Shown here: positions 47,501-60,310 of the stretch, in pieces
Layout: each line of letters starts with the position of its first letter
How positions within the stretch are numbered: position 1 is the first letter of the stretch
NCBI GenBank assembly: GCA_025266875.1
Contig: JALLLT010000055.1
Location: forward strand, 1 to 64,000
Source: Fennellomyces sp. T-0311
Taxonomy: Eukaryota > Mucoromycota > Mucoromycetes > Mucorales > Lichtheimiaceae
Length of the DNA stretch: 64,000 nucleotides
Direction of reading: 5' to 3'
The notes under the pieces: model-generated
Told to the model about the DNA's origin: nothing
What the model saw: only the letters and a program-made list of their open reading frames with translations
Database searches by the model: none
Program-made: the position numbers and the translations under genes

Positions 47501-48395
47501 GGACTTCTCCCAGGACAGTGGAGAGATCTTCGGTATCGCAATCATCTGGCAAATCCTCAATATCTGTAATCGGTATTGTTGTAGTTTCCAGCGGCTAAAT
47601 CAATTGCTTGTCAGTTAATTCTATATGGAATATCACTCTATAGTATCATACCACTTTAATAATCTCATCAGTATCCTGATTGAGTCGGCTGCTCAGTGTT
47701 TCGGTGGTTCGAGCAGATATCACAACCCTCTCTTGACTATTCCGTGCGTAATCCATAGCGAACTGAATAAAATCAGCTAATCTGTAAAAGTGTTCGTAAA
47801 CAGGTATACAAGAAAGGCTTTCATAATATCTTACTCTGTATACTCTGCGTTTGACAAATTTTTATCCAGGGAGTGTAGAGCGAGGCGCTGCTCAACTGCC
47901 TTCAGTGTCCCGAATTTTCTGGGCAACTGACTTACATACACATGAGGAATACCTCCAACTTTAACTAAATTGTGTATGATTAATAAATGATTTGTTGGCC
48001 CCATTAAGATTCTTTTTTTTGCCTTCTTCCAAGGGCGGATTTACTGCTGGTTCGCTGTCGCTAACAGTGCCATCGCCAGTAAGTGGTGATGAATATCTGC
48101 CGCTCATATCCATGGATTCGCTTTCATCCATGTACTGGTCTTCATGATGAGTAGTTTATTGAATCAAATAACTCCGTAAGTCTCGTGTTGATTCTCCTTA
48201 CAATGTACCTACGCTAGCATTGACTGGCCGTGGTAGCTGTGCGATTGTACTAGATCGTAGTGGTTCAGGCGGTAATGGAGGTAATGTCTGCTGTGCATGA
48301 TCCATGCGCACATGAGCTCGGGCACCGTCGACAGTATCAAACGATTTTGGGCAAGCATTGGTGAATGGGCAAGGATATTTTTTGGACTTTGGCAT
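44565..48395 (-). CDS. Plavaka-type transposase (CACTA superfamily), multi-exon, nearly open
   Basis: Minus strand, many short introns. The ATG at 48395 opens a C2H2-type finger (YPCPFTNACPKSFD..HVRMDH). A central block reads RVFTDIHTGTWWHDLQ, then after an intron at about 47280-47350 THVVLALMLSSDQTAVSVSG and LWPVYLKLG, the Plavaka signature around a catalytic Asp. Further on come IPKLIRDTPEYNASRVIAYLP, CMEKILEPLNID, a CxxC block (LSCPRCYIPTKRFN), and NAFWSVKHFDIYSALVVDDL followed by HQLGG. The C-terminal exon (45149-44565) holds HPTYSAISKYHYDQYLVNYD. Most borders fit GT-AG introns; near 47000 there is either a frameshift or an intron I could not place. The gene is transcribed away from its partner at 48530. 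Confidence 0.75.
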
Positions 48396-48529
48396 GGTTT
48401 GAGTATTTTTGAAGGAAGCGTTTTTGACACGAGGGTGTCTGCAAGTGCATAAAACGCAGAGTTATTTCATGCAAAAATAAGAAGCTTCCCTTTACCCCGT
48501 TTTATACAAAAAAAAAACCTTTGCTTATT

Positions 48530-50517
48530 ATGCTTTTAAAAAAGAAGAACCCACAGACCACGCAAAGAGTGACCCGTTCCCAATCAGAAGGTAAGATTAA
48601 ACTATGAGTTTTGAAAGAGGAGATTCTAATCGTTAAACAGCATGACGAGAAGAACAACCGAGGCGAAGCTCACGTGATCAACCAGGCAACCCCTTCCTTG
48701 TTTGACGCTGTCAAAGAAGACCGTGAGCTAATCTACCGTACAGCCATGGCAAATGTTACCCCAATTGTCAGTGAGAGTCAAGATTGGATTCACCAAGCTG
48801 GTCGATCGTCCCCATTGATCACTCCATCACCAATCGCTGACCAATCGTCAAGCTCCACTTGTGTCTTACCAGCTTCCTTGATACCTGTTTCGTTCGTATC
48901 GAGAGAGCATATTCCCGCCACGATACATGAGATACATTCAGATTTGAATTCTACGTCTGAGCAAAGCGTTTCTAATGGCTATATCAACAGTTCGGGTATT
49001 CAGATGCTATCACATATGCACATTCCCCAACCTGCGCGTGCTTCAGTACAGTACAATTACTTGCCAGAAAGGTAAGTGGCAAATATATACCAGAGGGGAA
49101 CACTAACTCGCTACTTTGACTATATGACAAAAGCTCAATGGCACAAGTAAGTACAATGTCTCCGCACTATGCGACAAACCAGCCAGTGCACCATCCAAAT
49201 CAAAGCACAGGATTGCCACAAACAGCGCACCCGATGCAACAACAGCCAGTGCAGGAACACCCTCTCCATTTACAAGGGCCTGTGCGTCATCATGGCTTTC
49301 AGGAGCAGGGCCAGGCACCATCACAGCAAAGTCGAATCTTCACAGATCACCAGGTCTCACAGAATCCAGGCGACCGACAAACATATGTACAATTGGATCA
49401 AACACGGTAAAAATGCACAGATATTTAGAGATATTCTAACGATCTCCATAATAGGGTTTATGTCCAACCTTTGCCATTAGAATTCCGGCGAACGCATCCG
49501 GATCTGACTCCTGTGTAAGTCGGAAGGTTTGACCACAATGCTGTATTAATGTGACATTTATGTATTACATCAGAAAAACTTTGTTTCTAAGAGACGTTGA
49601 GGATGGAGGCAATCGCTTTTTGAAGGCGGTTCGAAACGAGGTGTTTCTGTACGATGCACTCCCAGAATTCCATGCGCAAGCAGCAACAGTCAAAATTTTA
49701 AAGGAGCTGCATGACATCAACGACCCAAACGACGAGCTTTTTCGCTACACGGCAATACAAGACATTGTCCAAACAGTATTTACGAATACGATGACAGAGA
49801 TTTAGCTTATGATGATTTTCTCAATAACTAGCTAACGATCATAGCCAGCGGCGAATGCACAAAATGTCAAACAGCTGCCGCAAACTGGTTGGCGAATTAC
49901 CACTTCCGGTTTACCCAGTTTATTCCTCCCGAGGATGATACCGTGAATGAGCGAGTGGAGATGTACAAGCAACTCATAGAAAAGAGTCGGTATGTATGTC
50001 GCTTTACGTTGGGGATTATTGTATATAGCTCATTTCTGATATTATAATATAATGCTAGCTTTGCTCGGGAAGACTATCGACTGGATGGTCCGCTGTTGCA
50101 GAACAAATGTATCGCAGATTGCATGAGCGCGATCTTTTGCCACCCCAACTCCAGTCGACCACGTCTCCGCGCCATCCCACGGCCCACCCCGCATTCAATG
50201 ATTGCATACACATATAGTTTAGTACGTAGGAGCTTGCGCATCAGATGCGTAGTGGCCTAGTATCTAACCGACTATCAACGCAGATCTACTATCGTCTGGC
50301 GCATGGATGCAAGCATGACCAGGTGAAGAAGCCGAAGGAAAAGTCCTTCCAGAAGGACTCGGACTGGGCGAAAGTGTACCAGCACGTTCTGGATCCAGAA
50401 TCTGACTTTGGTAAGACGGTTGATTGGGAAGGCGTACAAGAATTCCTGGCAGAGGCACTTCCAGACAGCAATGATCATGGCGATCCAGATGGCTTCGATC
50501 CGCATGAGTATTTTTAA
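48530..50517 (+). CDS. Partner gene of the Plavaka-type transposase, multi-exon, intact, function unknown
   Basis: The gene diverges from the transposase, with about 135 bp between the two start codons. A possible first exon starts at the ATG at 48530 (basic, ends at GTAAGA, 48591), though its phase does not match the next exon. Clear exons run from about 48641-49071, 49138-49408, 49456-49514, about 49572-49770, 49861-49990, 50061-50219 and 50283-50517, with GT-AG borders keeping one frame. The N-terminal half is Gln/Pro/Ser-rich. The C-terminal half is folded: FLRDVEDGGNRFLKAVRNEV, a CTKCQ pair, WLANYHFRFTQFIPPEDD, HPNSSRPRLRAI and an acidic end (DPDGFDPHEYF). I do not recognise a family. 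Intactness and pairing suggest a transposition co-factor; that is inference. Confidence 0.65.
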
Positions 50518-51008
50518 CTTCATGTACTGTATTTAGCATAGCAAAAGTATATTGCAAATCAGACCGTATTGCACATAATAAGCGACTAAAAGGAAACATT
50601 GTAGCAGCTAATAAAGTACACTACTAAAGGTCATCAAATACCTCTTTTAAGATTATGGTTCAGATTGCTTATATATTCCCTGGCACCTCTATGGCGTTAT
50701 ATAGGCTATATAGCTAATTGAAGCTATTTTACTCAATATAGACTATATAACCTATACAATCTATACAGCTTATAATCCCTATATATTTAAGCTCGCTGCC
50801 TATAAAGATAGCGGCATCGCATTTGTTTACCCATATAGAATACATCGATCTTATAAAGAGGGGGGGATATCCTATTTACCTGTACCGTATATATAGCTCA
50901 ATATAACCCACCATAGGCCTACAGTAACTATCCATCAGTTGCCGATGCAGTTCCACAGATGAAGATCATTCTCGCCATCAGTAGCAGAAAGCTTACACTG
51001 CAAGGAAG
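50518..51008. other. AT-rich stretch, no gene
   Basis: Dominated by CTATATA-like words, similar to 44114-44420. Possibly the other subterminal region of the Plavaka-type element. Confidence 0.35.
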
Positions 51009-51190
51009 GCCATCTTTCAGATGGCTGAAAGGTGACTGAAAGGTGGCTGAAATTTAAGCTGTCAGCCAATTTCAGATCCCATTCAGTGGCTGAAAGTTCA
51101 ATCTTTCAGCCCCCTTTCAGCGGCTGACTTACCACATTTCAGCAGCTGAAGCATTGTCTTTCAGCAATCTTTCAGTACTGAAAGATTCAA
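51009..51190. repeat. Cluster of CTTTCAG/CTGAAAG motifs in both orientations
   Basis: About a dozen copies of TTTCAG or CTGAAA in 180 bp, many as pairs such as TTTCAGATGGCTGAAA and TTTCAGCAGCTGAA. The block starts ATCTTTCAG and ends CTGAAAGAT, so it is nearly symmetrical. It looks like a subterminal binding-site array or a small foldback element. Confidence 0.7.
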
Positions 51191-51897
51191 ACAAAGTCTA
51201 CAAATGAATCTATTATTAGACTCTAAAACCTTATAGCTCTCCAAAAGAAGCGAATGTATAAATATCCTTTTCTTCCAAATATGTATACTTCTTTTATTTA
51301 CTTTTTCACTATGGGACATCTGTCACTGCAAATTTCATCAAATCTACAAATTGACTCCTTTCACTTCAAATCTACACATAGCTACTGCAAATGCCCGTAT
51401 TTTTTTACCTGTTTTTTGGACAAAAAGTAATTAAGCGGATTGACTTGGGCACCAATAGAGTAACTGTTTTAGTTGCAGTTGCCAGCTCTCCTTCCATGAC
51501 GATATTTCTTAACACTCACTAAGTAAGGTACTTTTCGCCTCAGTCGATGTTTATTTCCTTTTATACACTTGTCGTAATAGCTTTTGCGCTGCATAGCGCG
51601 CAATCCCATGATTAATTACGAGAATAGATGCTTTATCAGATCAAAAGCTAAAGTTTATTTTGCGTACGACACGCTTTATATTATATTATATTACATACGT
51701 CATAGCTACATAACTCTCTTTGCAGATTAATATTGGTAAGGAAGAAGTATATATTTGCTTCAAACACTTGATTTCTCCATGCAATCTACTGTGTTTCGGT
51801 CGCGCGGAGTGCATGGTTGCTACAAGGCACTTCACATAACACTTACTTTTTTTTCAAAGACAAACTCATCTAAAATCGCAGCTTTTTTCAGTATATT
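51191..51897. other. AT-rich stretch, no gene recognised
   Basis: No coding or RNA gene is visible. The end near 51840-51890 probably contains the promoter of the following transposase relic. Confidence 0.4.
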
Positions 51898-53318
51898 ATG
51901 GCAGACGTGAACTTCCGCGTATTGCCACATCTGCCACGTACAAAGTTTCAATGCTTGACATGTGGAGGTGTGTTCACAAAGAAAAGAATGAGTTAAAGCG
52001 AACACAACGAGCAACACCGTCAGCAGCGGTACCTTAGAGAGCAGCAACAGAAGCAAGCACTCGCTGGGCGATCAGCAAAACGCATTCGATTCTCACTGAC
52101 CGCTGAAGAACAAGAGAACTTCGAAGTAAAAGGAACACCAAATAGGTACGCATCTCTTTTTTGCCATGTTGAATCCCATTACTAATTACTACATAGTATA
52201 CTTGACCAAACCCAAGGATTGAATTCAGTGATTCAAACGGAAGATCAAGAAATCTTTCAGAATTTAAACGAAGTCAGTGGGGAAGAAAGTGAAGCATATC
52301 AAATGTACCCTTGTTATTTCCCGCGATTTACTTGATAATATTCTGTTACTGATTCTTGATCCATGATAGGGATCAGCGTAACCCAACCCAAGATTATGAC
52401 TATTTCGACGAATATGATTTTCGCTATGATGATGAGGATATAAATGTTGAAACGATACGTTTTTATGATGAAGGTGAGGACGAGGACCAAGCTGCAGTGA
52501 CAAGCAGGCGCCTCTTTATGTCATCTATCAAGCACGGAGGAACTAGGGCCATGTTCGACGACTTCATCAAGATTACAAATGAGTATATTGAAGACAGCAA
52601 CGAACCTCTATATAGTCATAAGCGATCGGTGAAACAGCTTAAAAAACGATACCCGATCGAGCCGATCCAATACCATATGTGCCAAGACGGTTGCATGATG
52701 TTCCAGTTAAATGATAGTAGAACTGCATGCTATGTCTGCGGAAAACCAAGATACAATGATCTCAAGCGCACAAATGACGGGGAGCAGAAAAAGGACCAAC
52801 CATATGCAACTGTACTGCAACTTCCATTGAAGAGGCAACTGGCATTACTAATCCATAACAGTATGACCAGGGACGAAATCCTTTATCGTGCACGGTATCC
52901 GGTGAACAAGAAGGGTGTATATTCCGACATCTTCGATGGCAAAGTATACAAAAAGATGTTAAAGGAAGGAAAATTTGCGTGCGACTTTGACCTCGCGCTG
53001 GCCTTATACACTGATGGCTTTACAGTACAGAACACCCAAATGACCATCGTGCATTTGATCAACCTCAACCTATCTCCAACAATTCGCTACGAGAACTGCA
53101 ATATGATCTAAATTTGTATCATCCCTTCAGCGCCTAAGGACCTCGAAAGCTTTCTGTCCCCGATGATGGATGGTTTGGAAACGTTACAATCAATCGGAAT
53201 GTTTCTCGAAGGAGATGATGGTGAGGAATACCATGTGCGTGCTCATCTTATGATGGCGACAGGAGATATACCAGCAATAGCGAAAATGATGGGACATAAA
53301 GGCACCCCAGGCAACTGA
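51898..53318 (+). pseudogene. Tnp2 transposase, truncated, two internal stops
   Basis: The ATG at 51898 opens a C2H2-like finger (FQCLTCGGVFTKKRMS..EHNEQHRQQ), broken by a TAA at 51994-51996. Exon 1 ends at 52145, exon 2 covers 52197 to about 52304, and exon 3 starts near 52369. Exon 3 is first acidic (DQRNPTQDYDYFDEYDFRYD), then has PIEPIQYHMCQDGC and CYVCGKPRY, GVYSDIFDGKVYKK and DLALALYTDGFTVQ, the Tnp2 block around the first catalytic Asp. After a TAA at 53109-53111 the frame goes on with ICIIPSAPKDLESFLSPMM and ends at GHKGTPGN, where Tnp2 proteins continue with a Cys pair. The break at 53318 coincides with a possible Helitron start. Confidence 0.82.
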
Positions 53319-53550
53319 ATCTTCCCCGATTTGACTCTCAATTTTGTGCGATTTTTGCTGAGAACTTCGCTCCCAGATAGGCGCTTTACTGTTACCAGGT
53401 ACTGCAAAAATTCACCCTCTTAACTTGCTGAAATAGCCACGTTTAAATCGCCAGCACTCCACTTCCTACAGTATAGCCAAAATATGTCTCGTTCCTCCAT
53501 AACCGCCACCCTCAAAAAGCCTAAGCGTACTAGAAGACTTATGCCATACA

Positions 53551-54881
53551 ATGTCTTCACCCATCTCGTCTTCAATGACACAGATGACGAACGACAATGT
53601 CAGATTCAATGACCCATATACGACCGCGACTAATGTTTTCTGTTTAGACTATGGTGCTGCCGTCGAGATACCTAACCCGTTAATGGGTGCTACCAGTGCG
53701 GATATTAGCAAGGCGTTCCAAGCTCTCTCTGTGGATAAGCGTCAACGCTTAAACGAGAGAACTGACCAGCTAAATGATAAGTCGCAACAGGGACTTACTG
53801 GCACTGATGAACGAAGAGAGATTTTGGATGCGTATAGACGTGATTTAATCTCTAGGGTCTACGCAATGGGTGATATTTTCGACTGTGATATCAGCTTAAT
53901 GATAGCTTCTCGCAATCCTGATGATGGCCATGCAGAAGGAGCTATACCAAATTCTGGTATGGTCGTTATAGATATCGTAAATTGAATGACATTGTAAGTA
54001 TATCTGAGAGTTATAGATGCCTCACAATATGCACAACGCAAGATGGGAGACATAGACGAGTTCATAAAGCGATGTAAAGGTAATGCGGCATATTATACTG
54101 CAACAAACAAAATAGTAACACATTGTTTTTATAGAATTCAGAGGTAGGTAACAACGAGAAGGTTTTAGTGAGTTTATGAATTTGGATATACGATATTTAA
54201 TAAACTCTCCCGTTCATCACTAAGACGCAAACCGGAACGGGGATGGGGGAGAGCAGGATCCTCAAGAGAATCCAGCTGCATCCAATAGAGAGGATCACAA
54301 ACGAAAGTGTGAAATCAGTGATTATTTCAGAAACGAGTACTGTGAGTTGCTAGCGTTATGTACTATACAGTGTCTGTGTAGAATACTCTCCATAACACAC
54401 CTTATGATTTAGTCCAAGCAACAGGCAAAAAAGTTCAACGGTTGAAATGGGGAGGCTACCGGCGCATGAAGTATCTTGATACTTACAATAACAAGAGATT
54501 TGGATATCGCAATAATAAGCACGGTGTTGATCTTCTCGGCTATGATTTTGGAACAGCTCATGCTATTGCACCTGGTGAACTGAACAAAGCAAAAGCTACA
54601 TCGTTAAAAGCACTTGTTGACTCAAGTATCAGCGCTGCTCCTGAACAGAAAGTAGTGAAGATCGTTCAAATCGATGAAGGTTTGTATTGTCTGCAGTTAT
54701 GATAGTTGATTTTCGTTCTGACCGATATGACTTTTTAGAAGCTGTGAAATTTGTTTCCTGGGGTAACATTTTGGCCTATATCAACATATATTCGAAAATA
54801 GTTAGCATTAATAGGTAATAACTTCTTCCTCTAGATCCTTTGGAGCTTAATCAGGATAACGATGTGCCAGATACTTAAAAA
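53551..54881 (+). CDS. Intact multi-exon gene of unknown function, upstream of the Helitron replicase
   Basis: The ATG at 53551 gives a first exon of about 407 bp (to 53957, GTATGG). Further exons that keep one frame include DASQYAQRKMGDIDEFIKRC (54020-54078), a tiny exon, an acidic exon (NGDGGEQDPQENPAASNRED, ends about 54341), a larger exon from about 54416 (GKKVQRLKWGGYRRMKYLD, YDFGTAHAIAPGELNKAK) and a last short acidic exon ending at 54881. All borders are GT-AG and no stop intervenes. The first exon holds a helical stretch (DISKAFQALSVDKRQRLNER). I do not recognise a family. It could be a Helitron passenger, an accessory protein of the disrupted Tnp2 element, or a host gene. Confidence 0.6.
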
Positions 54882-55232
54882 TAATGTTCAATATGGCAGT
54901 AGATATTAAATATAATCTATAATATAATAGACAACTCCCGAAAAATAGCCAGAAATTATTAGTAAAAAACCTTCCTTATATGGAATGCTCCTGTCGGTGT
55001 GAGCCTCGAGCGCAAAACTGAAACATAGCCTATGTTTTCAGACCGGATAAAAGAATCACGTAGCAAAAGCCCGTCAGACTTCTTTGACAACATTTCTTGG
55101 CATGCTGTTTCGTAGGTCCGAGTTAAATTTTGCCGGTACATCTTATGAAACATATTGTCATTCCAGATATATAAAAGACTCTTTGTCTGCGTTAAATGTC
55201 TTCTTGAGTAACCTCTATTTTACCGTCTTGCT
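54882..55232. promoter_or_regulatory. Upstream region of the Helitron replicase
   Basis: Non-coding. A TATA-like ATATATAAAAG at about 55168 lies roughly 60 bp before the start codon at 55233. Confidence 0.45.
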
Positions 55233-58200
55233 ATGAGTGAAAATGTCCCTGAAACTGTAGCACTTGAGATCTCGGACACAAATGCGCATGTCGACAGTGT
55301 AAGATCTTATTCAGTATTTCAATTGTGTTGATGCTGATAAAAAAAGCAGGACCTGAATTTTGCTGGTGCCCTCGATCTTGGTATCCATAGCAGTACCCGT
55401 AGAGGCAGGCCCCGCATTCGCCGCGAAGGCCCAGGCCGCCCTCGATCAACTCGCCAAGGATCCGCACGTGACCGTGGAGGTCGCAGTAGAGGTCGTCCCA
55501 TAAGCACCCCACAACGACCTGCCAGATATCATGATGAATTTGCTGTTTCAGGTGTGACGGGCGAACATGTTGTCGATGATGAAGATTCACACAACTACCA
55601 AAGACATGTGTTACCGCCAATGGATACCCAGTGTGCTGGATGCGGTGCACGTGTTTGGCCTTGGGAGGACAGCCGTGAAAACCAAGAAGGACCAGGCCGA
55701 ATATATCACGTTTGCTGTTCCTACGGCATTGTCGACCTTCCTCCCATTCCTGCCCCACCTCAACCACTTTTTAACTTGCTGAATCGCTCAGACCCCACGA
55801 GCAATCAATTCTTCAATGATATTCGCAAGTACAATTCTGCCTTCGCTTTTGCTTCCTTGGGTGCCACTATTGATAATAATTATACCAATGCTCGAGGTGG
55901 CGCGTATGCGTTCCGTATTCAAGGCGGGATCTACCATCGCATAGGACCTCTGCTGCCTGATGGGGCTGCCCCACCCGCTTTCGCCCAAATATACATCTAT
56001 GATTCTTCAGAGCAGCAAGTCAATAGGCGAAGCGACATTTTTGAAAGTTAGTGACAATCTTAACATGAGAACTGAGACCTGAGTATCCTGACTTTCCTTA
56101 TAAGACCTAAATCGTCCGACTCTTCTCCTCCTGCAAGATATGATGGATACTGTGAATCCTCATGTCGCAGCATTTCGAACAGCGGCTGAGCGTCTACGTC
56201 AGAATCCTGCTGTGGACTTAGCTGTCCAAATATCTGGCGATTTGCGTAGTGGTCGTCAGTACGCTGCGCCGACCGCCGACGAAATAGCCGTATTGATTGT
56301 CGATAGTCATCGAGAAGGTCCAGTGGTCCGCGATGTTGTATTGTTTCGCAGAACTGGCGGCATGACTCATATCCACGATACCAACAGCCTGTATGATCCA
56401 CTACATTACGTTCTCATGTTTCCTCGCGGTGAGACAGGCTGGAGGGAAGGGATCCATTATCGGGACCGTCGTCGACAGAGTCATAATAGAACTGATGAAC
56501 CTCGCCATGGCCGCCAAAACACTGTTTCTGTTCGAGAATACTACGCATACCGTATCCAGGAGAGAGGCGATTCTTTACTGCATCTTTACGGACGTCTTTG
56601 GCATCAGTATATTGTTGATATGTACGCAAAAATCGAGCATCGCCGGATGCATTATTATCGTACAAACCAACGGCAACTGCGTGTCGAGCTGTATAGCGGT
56701 ATGGCTGATGCACTTCAGCAGGACACAGGCAACGACAACCAGGAACTCGCAAGAAACCTTGGGCGTCGTGTTATCCTTCCTTCTTCTCATACTGGAAGCC
56801 CTCGGTATGATAAAAGATGAACTGCGTTAAAGTTCTATTGCCTCATACGTTTTTTTAGATATATGCAACAGCTGTACCAGGATGCAATGGCGATCGTTCG
56901 ACACTATGGAAAACCGGACCTCTTCATCACCGTTACTTGCAATTCCGAGTGGCCCGAGATCAGACAGGCATTAGCGTCAAATGGTCAGGCTCCATCTGAT
57001 CGCCCAGACCTAATTGCTCGAATCTTCTCTCGAAAAATAGACACGATCATGACCGACTTGAAGGACAACAATGTGCTGGGACGTGTAGTTGCTTGGGTAC
57101 AAGTCATTGAATTCCAAAAGCGGGGATTGCCCCATGCTCACATTGTCTTAATTCTGGATGAGGCTTCCAAGATTCGCACTCCTGCACATGTTGACAACAT
57201 CGTCTCCGCTGAAGTTCCTGATCCCAACTTGCATCCACAGGCTTATGCCACGGTCACCAGACATATGATCCATACTCCCTGTGGTGATCCGGATACACAT
57301 CGTTTCCGTCGGTGCATAGTAAATCGTTCTTGCAGCAAACGATATCCAAAGCCAGCCGCCCCGAAACGCGTTTTGATGAGCATGGCAACCTCACTTACCG
57401 GCGGAACAGTGGGCGCGAATTTCAAAGAACCTTTGAGGGCACAGAATACACTATTGACGATGTTTGGGTGGTTCCCCATAACCTGTACCTTGCCGCCAAG
57501 TACAACGCCCATATCAACGTCGAAGTCTGTGCCAGTACCAGAGCCGTGAAATATCTATACAAGTATGTGTATAAGGGATCTGATCGTGCCGAGGTAACTA
57601 TTGGTGGCAGGCAAACTGCGAATGATGTGGGCGAAGACGGCGAGGACAACGACGACGATAATGATGAGATACGTACCTTCCTCAACGTCCGTTACATATC
57701 TGCAGCTGAGAGCTGCTGGAGGATTTTCATGTACGACCTTCAATCCCACTTTCCTTCTGTGGTACGACTTGATATCCACTTGCCAGCTCAAGAACCGGTG
57801 TATTTTGCTGATGATGCTGATGCTGCTGCACTAATGCGCGCCGCAAACGCCAGACGCACTACCCTTACGGAATGGTTTGACCTCAATAACCGCGACCCCG
57901 ATGCCCGTCAATATCTTTATATAGATATCCCTTCCGCATATCGATATGGTCGACAGGTTGGATGGGTACGTCGTCAAAGGGGTCATAACCGTGGCATACC
58001 TCCAGCCTCTCGAATGTACTTTGTCCAGCCTAACGACATCGAGAAGTTCAGTCTGCGACAACTGCTACTCCATGTCCCGGGTGCAACCAGCTTTGCAGAT
58101 CTCAGGACCTACCAAAACACTAGGTATTTAACCTTCAGAGCTGCTGCTCTAGCCCGGGGCTTACTCCAAGATGACAATGAATGGGACCATTGTTTGGCAG

Positions 58201-60127
58201 AGGCAGTGGAGATGACGACCAACGCAGCACGGCTTCGTGATTTGTTCGCTGTTGTCCTTTGCTTCTGTTCAGTCCTTTCCTCAGGTGACCTATGGAATCG
58301 GTATATTGGCCACTTTGCTGCCGATTTCCTCCGCCAACGAGAGGACATGCTTGAACACCAAGGAGCTCGGCAACCTGTGCTGCTGACTGAGAACGACATT
58401 GCCATTGCACATGAGGCAGCATTGCAAGCGCTGGCGGCTTTGCTTCCTCAATATGGCCGTTCATTGGCTGAATTCCCTGACATGCCACAGCCGACCCTCC
58501 AATTGGATGCACCACAGCAAGCATACGATCGACTTCTGGAGCAAGAGACACGTTACAACCGAGCTCAAGCCCGTGATCAGGTGGCAAATGCGGAGATGGA
58601 TTTCAATGAGGGGCAGCGTGCTGCATACCAACAAATTGTCGACGCCATTTATGCTGATGATGCGCCAGCCCAAGGCCGTGTTTTCTTCCTTGACGGTTAC
58701 GGAGGTACTGGGAAAACGTTCGTGTACAATGCCCTTTTGGCACGTGTGCGGTCGGAAGGTGGCATTGCAATCCCTGTTGCTTCTTCCGGTATTGCTGCCA
58801 CGTTGCTACGGGGTGGACGTACTGCACACAGTCGCATGGGTCTTCCCTTGGATTTACGATCCGACACCGTTTGTACCTTGCGAATTCAAAGCCCTCAAGC
58901 CGGATCCTTCGTGAAGCGCGTCTCATTATTTGGGATGAGGCACCAATGACACACCGCTTGCTTTTGAAGCAGTTAGCCGTCTTTTGCAAGACATTATGAG
59001 CGCTGTGGATCCTCGATATGCGGCCATTCCATTCGGTGGTAAACCTGTTGTCATCGGTGGCGACTTCCGTCAGACTCTACCGATTGTCACCAATGGTACC
59101 AGGGATGATGTTCTCGATGCCTCCTTGACTAACTCGGATCTATTCCCTTATTTCCGAGTTATCCATTTGACCGAGAACATGCGTGTTCAACAAAGCGTGG
59201 ATCCCGAACTTTCGCGCAGGTTACAGCAATTCGCTGACTATCTGCTTCGAATCGGTGATGGCGTAGAGCAAGGCCCCTCTGCGCACAGCTCAGATGCAGT
59301 TGAAGTAGCTCTGCCGCCAGAGTCGTGCCATTACACTTCCAGCCTCGCCGATGCCATTAGAACCGCATATCCCGATTTGCGGTTACAGCATCGAAACCGT
59401 GATTACATGATCAGCTGCGCAATCTTGGCTCCATACAATGATGATGTTCGTGCATTGAATGCTACTGCTCTCGAACATTTCCCTGGCGATGCCCATGAGT
59501 ATCTTTCAAACGATACTGTTGCTGACTCTGAAGCATTTGCCAACACTCATCCGTCGGAATACCTTAACACCATCGAGCTATCTAACTATCCGCCGCATAG
59601 ACTCACCCTCAAACGCCATCAACCAATAATGCTCCTTCGCAACATCAATCCGCAAAAAGGACTTTGCAATGGCACACGATTAATTTGTCGTAACTTTTTG
59701 TCGCATGTCCTCGAAGCGGTAATCGCAATGGGAGATTTTGCAGGTATGTCCATGCATCTTAGGTAAGTATTTTTTCTAACACTACTTATTAGGTGAGATT
59801 GTGTATCTACCGCGAATTAGTTTGTATTCCAAAGATGGTGATCTTCCGTTTAAGTTGTGCAGAAGGCAGTTTCCAGTCGTTCCTGCCTTTGCTATGACGA
59901 TTAATAAGTCTCAAGGGCAAACTTTAAACCGAGCTGTGCTCTGTCTCTTTAAACCTGTTTTTGCACATGGTCAACTATATGTTGCATTGTCACGAGTGCG
60001 TACGCCTCAATCTTTGTCTGTTTGTCTCTTGCCGCCTTCAGCACAAAGCACGCAACAACCTGCTACTTATACAACGACTAACATTGTTTATGCTAGCGCA
60101 TTAGCACCGATGCGGACAAATCAATAA
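55233..60127 (+). pseudogene. Helitron RepHel protein (HUH replicase plus PIF1-like helicase), three frameshifts
   Basis: The ATG at 55233 starts a short exon; exon 2 begins at about 55350 with an Arg-rich segment and a Cys zinc block (CAGCGARVW..HVCCSYG). After an intron at about 56048-56107 the helitron N-terminal domain follows. Rep has GRVVAWVQVIEFQKRGLPHA followed by HIVLIL, the HUH motif, and AVKYLYKYVYKGSD with the catalytic Tyr pair. A frameshift at about 57355 separates these. The helicase has Walker A (FFLDGYGGTGKTFVYNALL), then frameshifts near 58875 and 58955 around LIIWDEAPM (Walker B), then VVIGGDFRQTLPIV, and, after an intron at about 59745-59792, [15 protein letters not shown] and [11 protein letters not shown]. 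All key motifs are present, so the damage is limited to the small indels. Confidence 0.9.
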
Positions 60128-60310
60128 ACGGTATTACCTAGACCAACTTAACTTTTAGTATGCAAGCTTCGCCATTTTCCACAGAAGAAATAGATTATCA
60201 ATCAATGAACAACTGCGATATATATAGCAAGTATGTGGTGCGCAAACGTTTAACAGTACTACTGAGTAACATAAAAGTAAAGAGAAATATATATAAGTCA
60301 TTGCAAATCT

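Noticed and set aside
44114..50930. Matching terminal repeats for the Plavaka-type element
   Set aside because: Both flanks are AT-rich with similar words, but I found no CACT-type ends or convincing inverted repeat.
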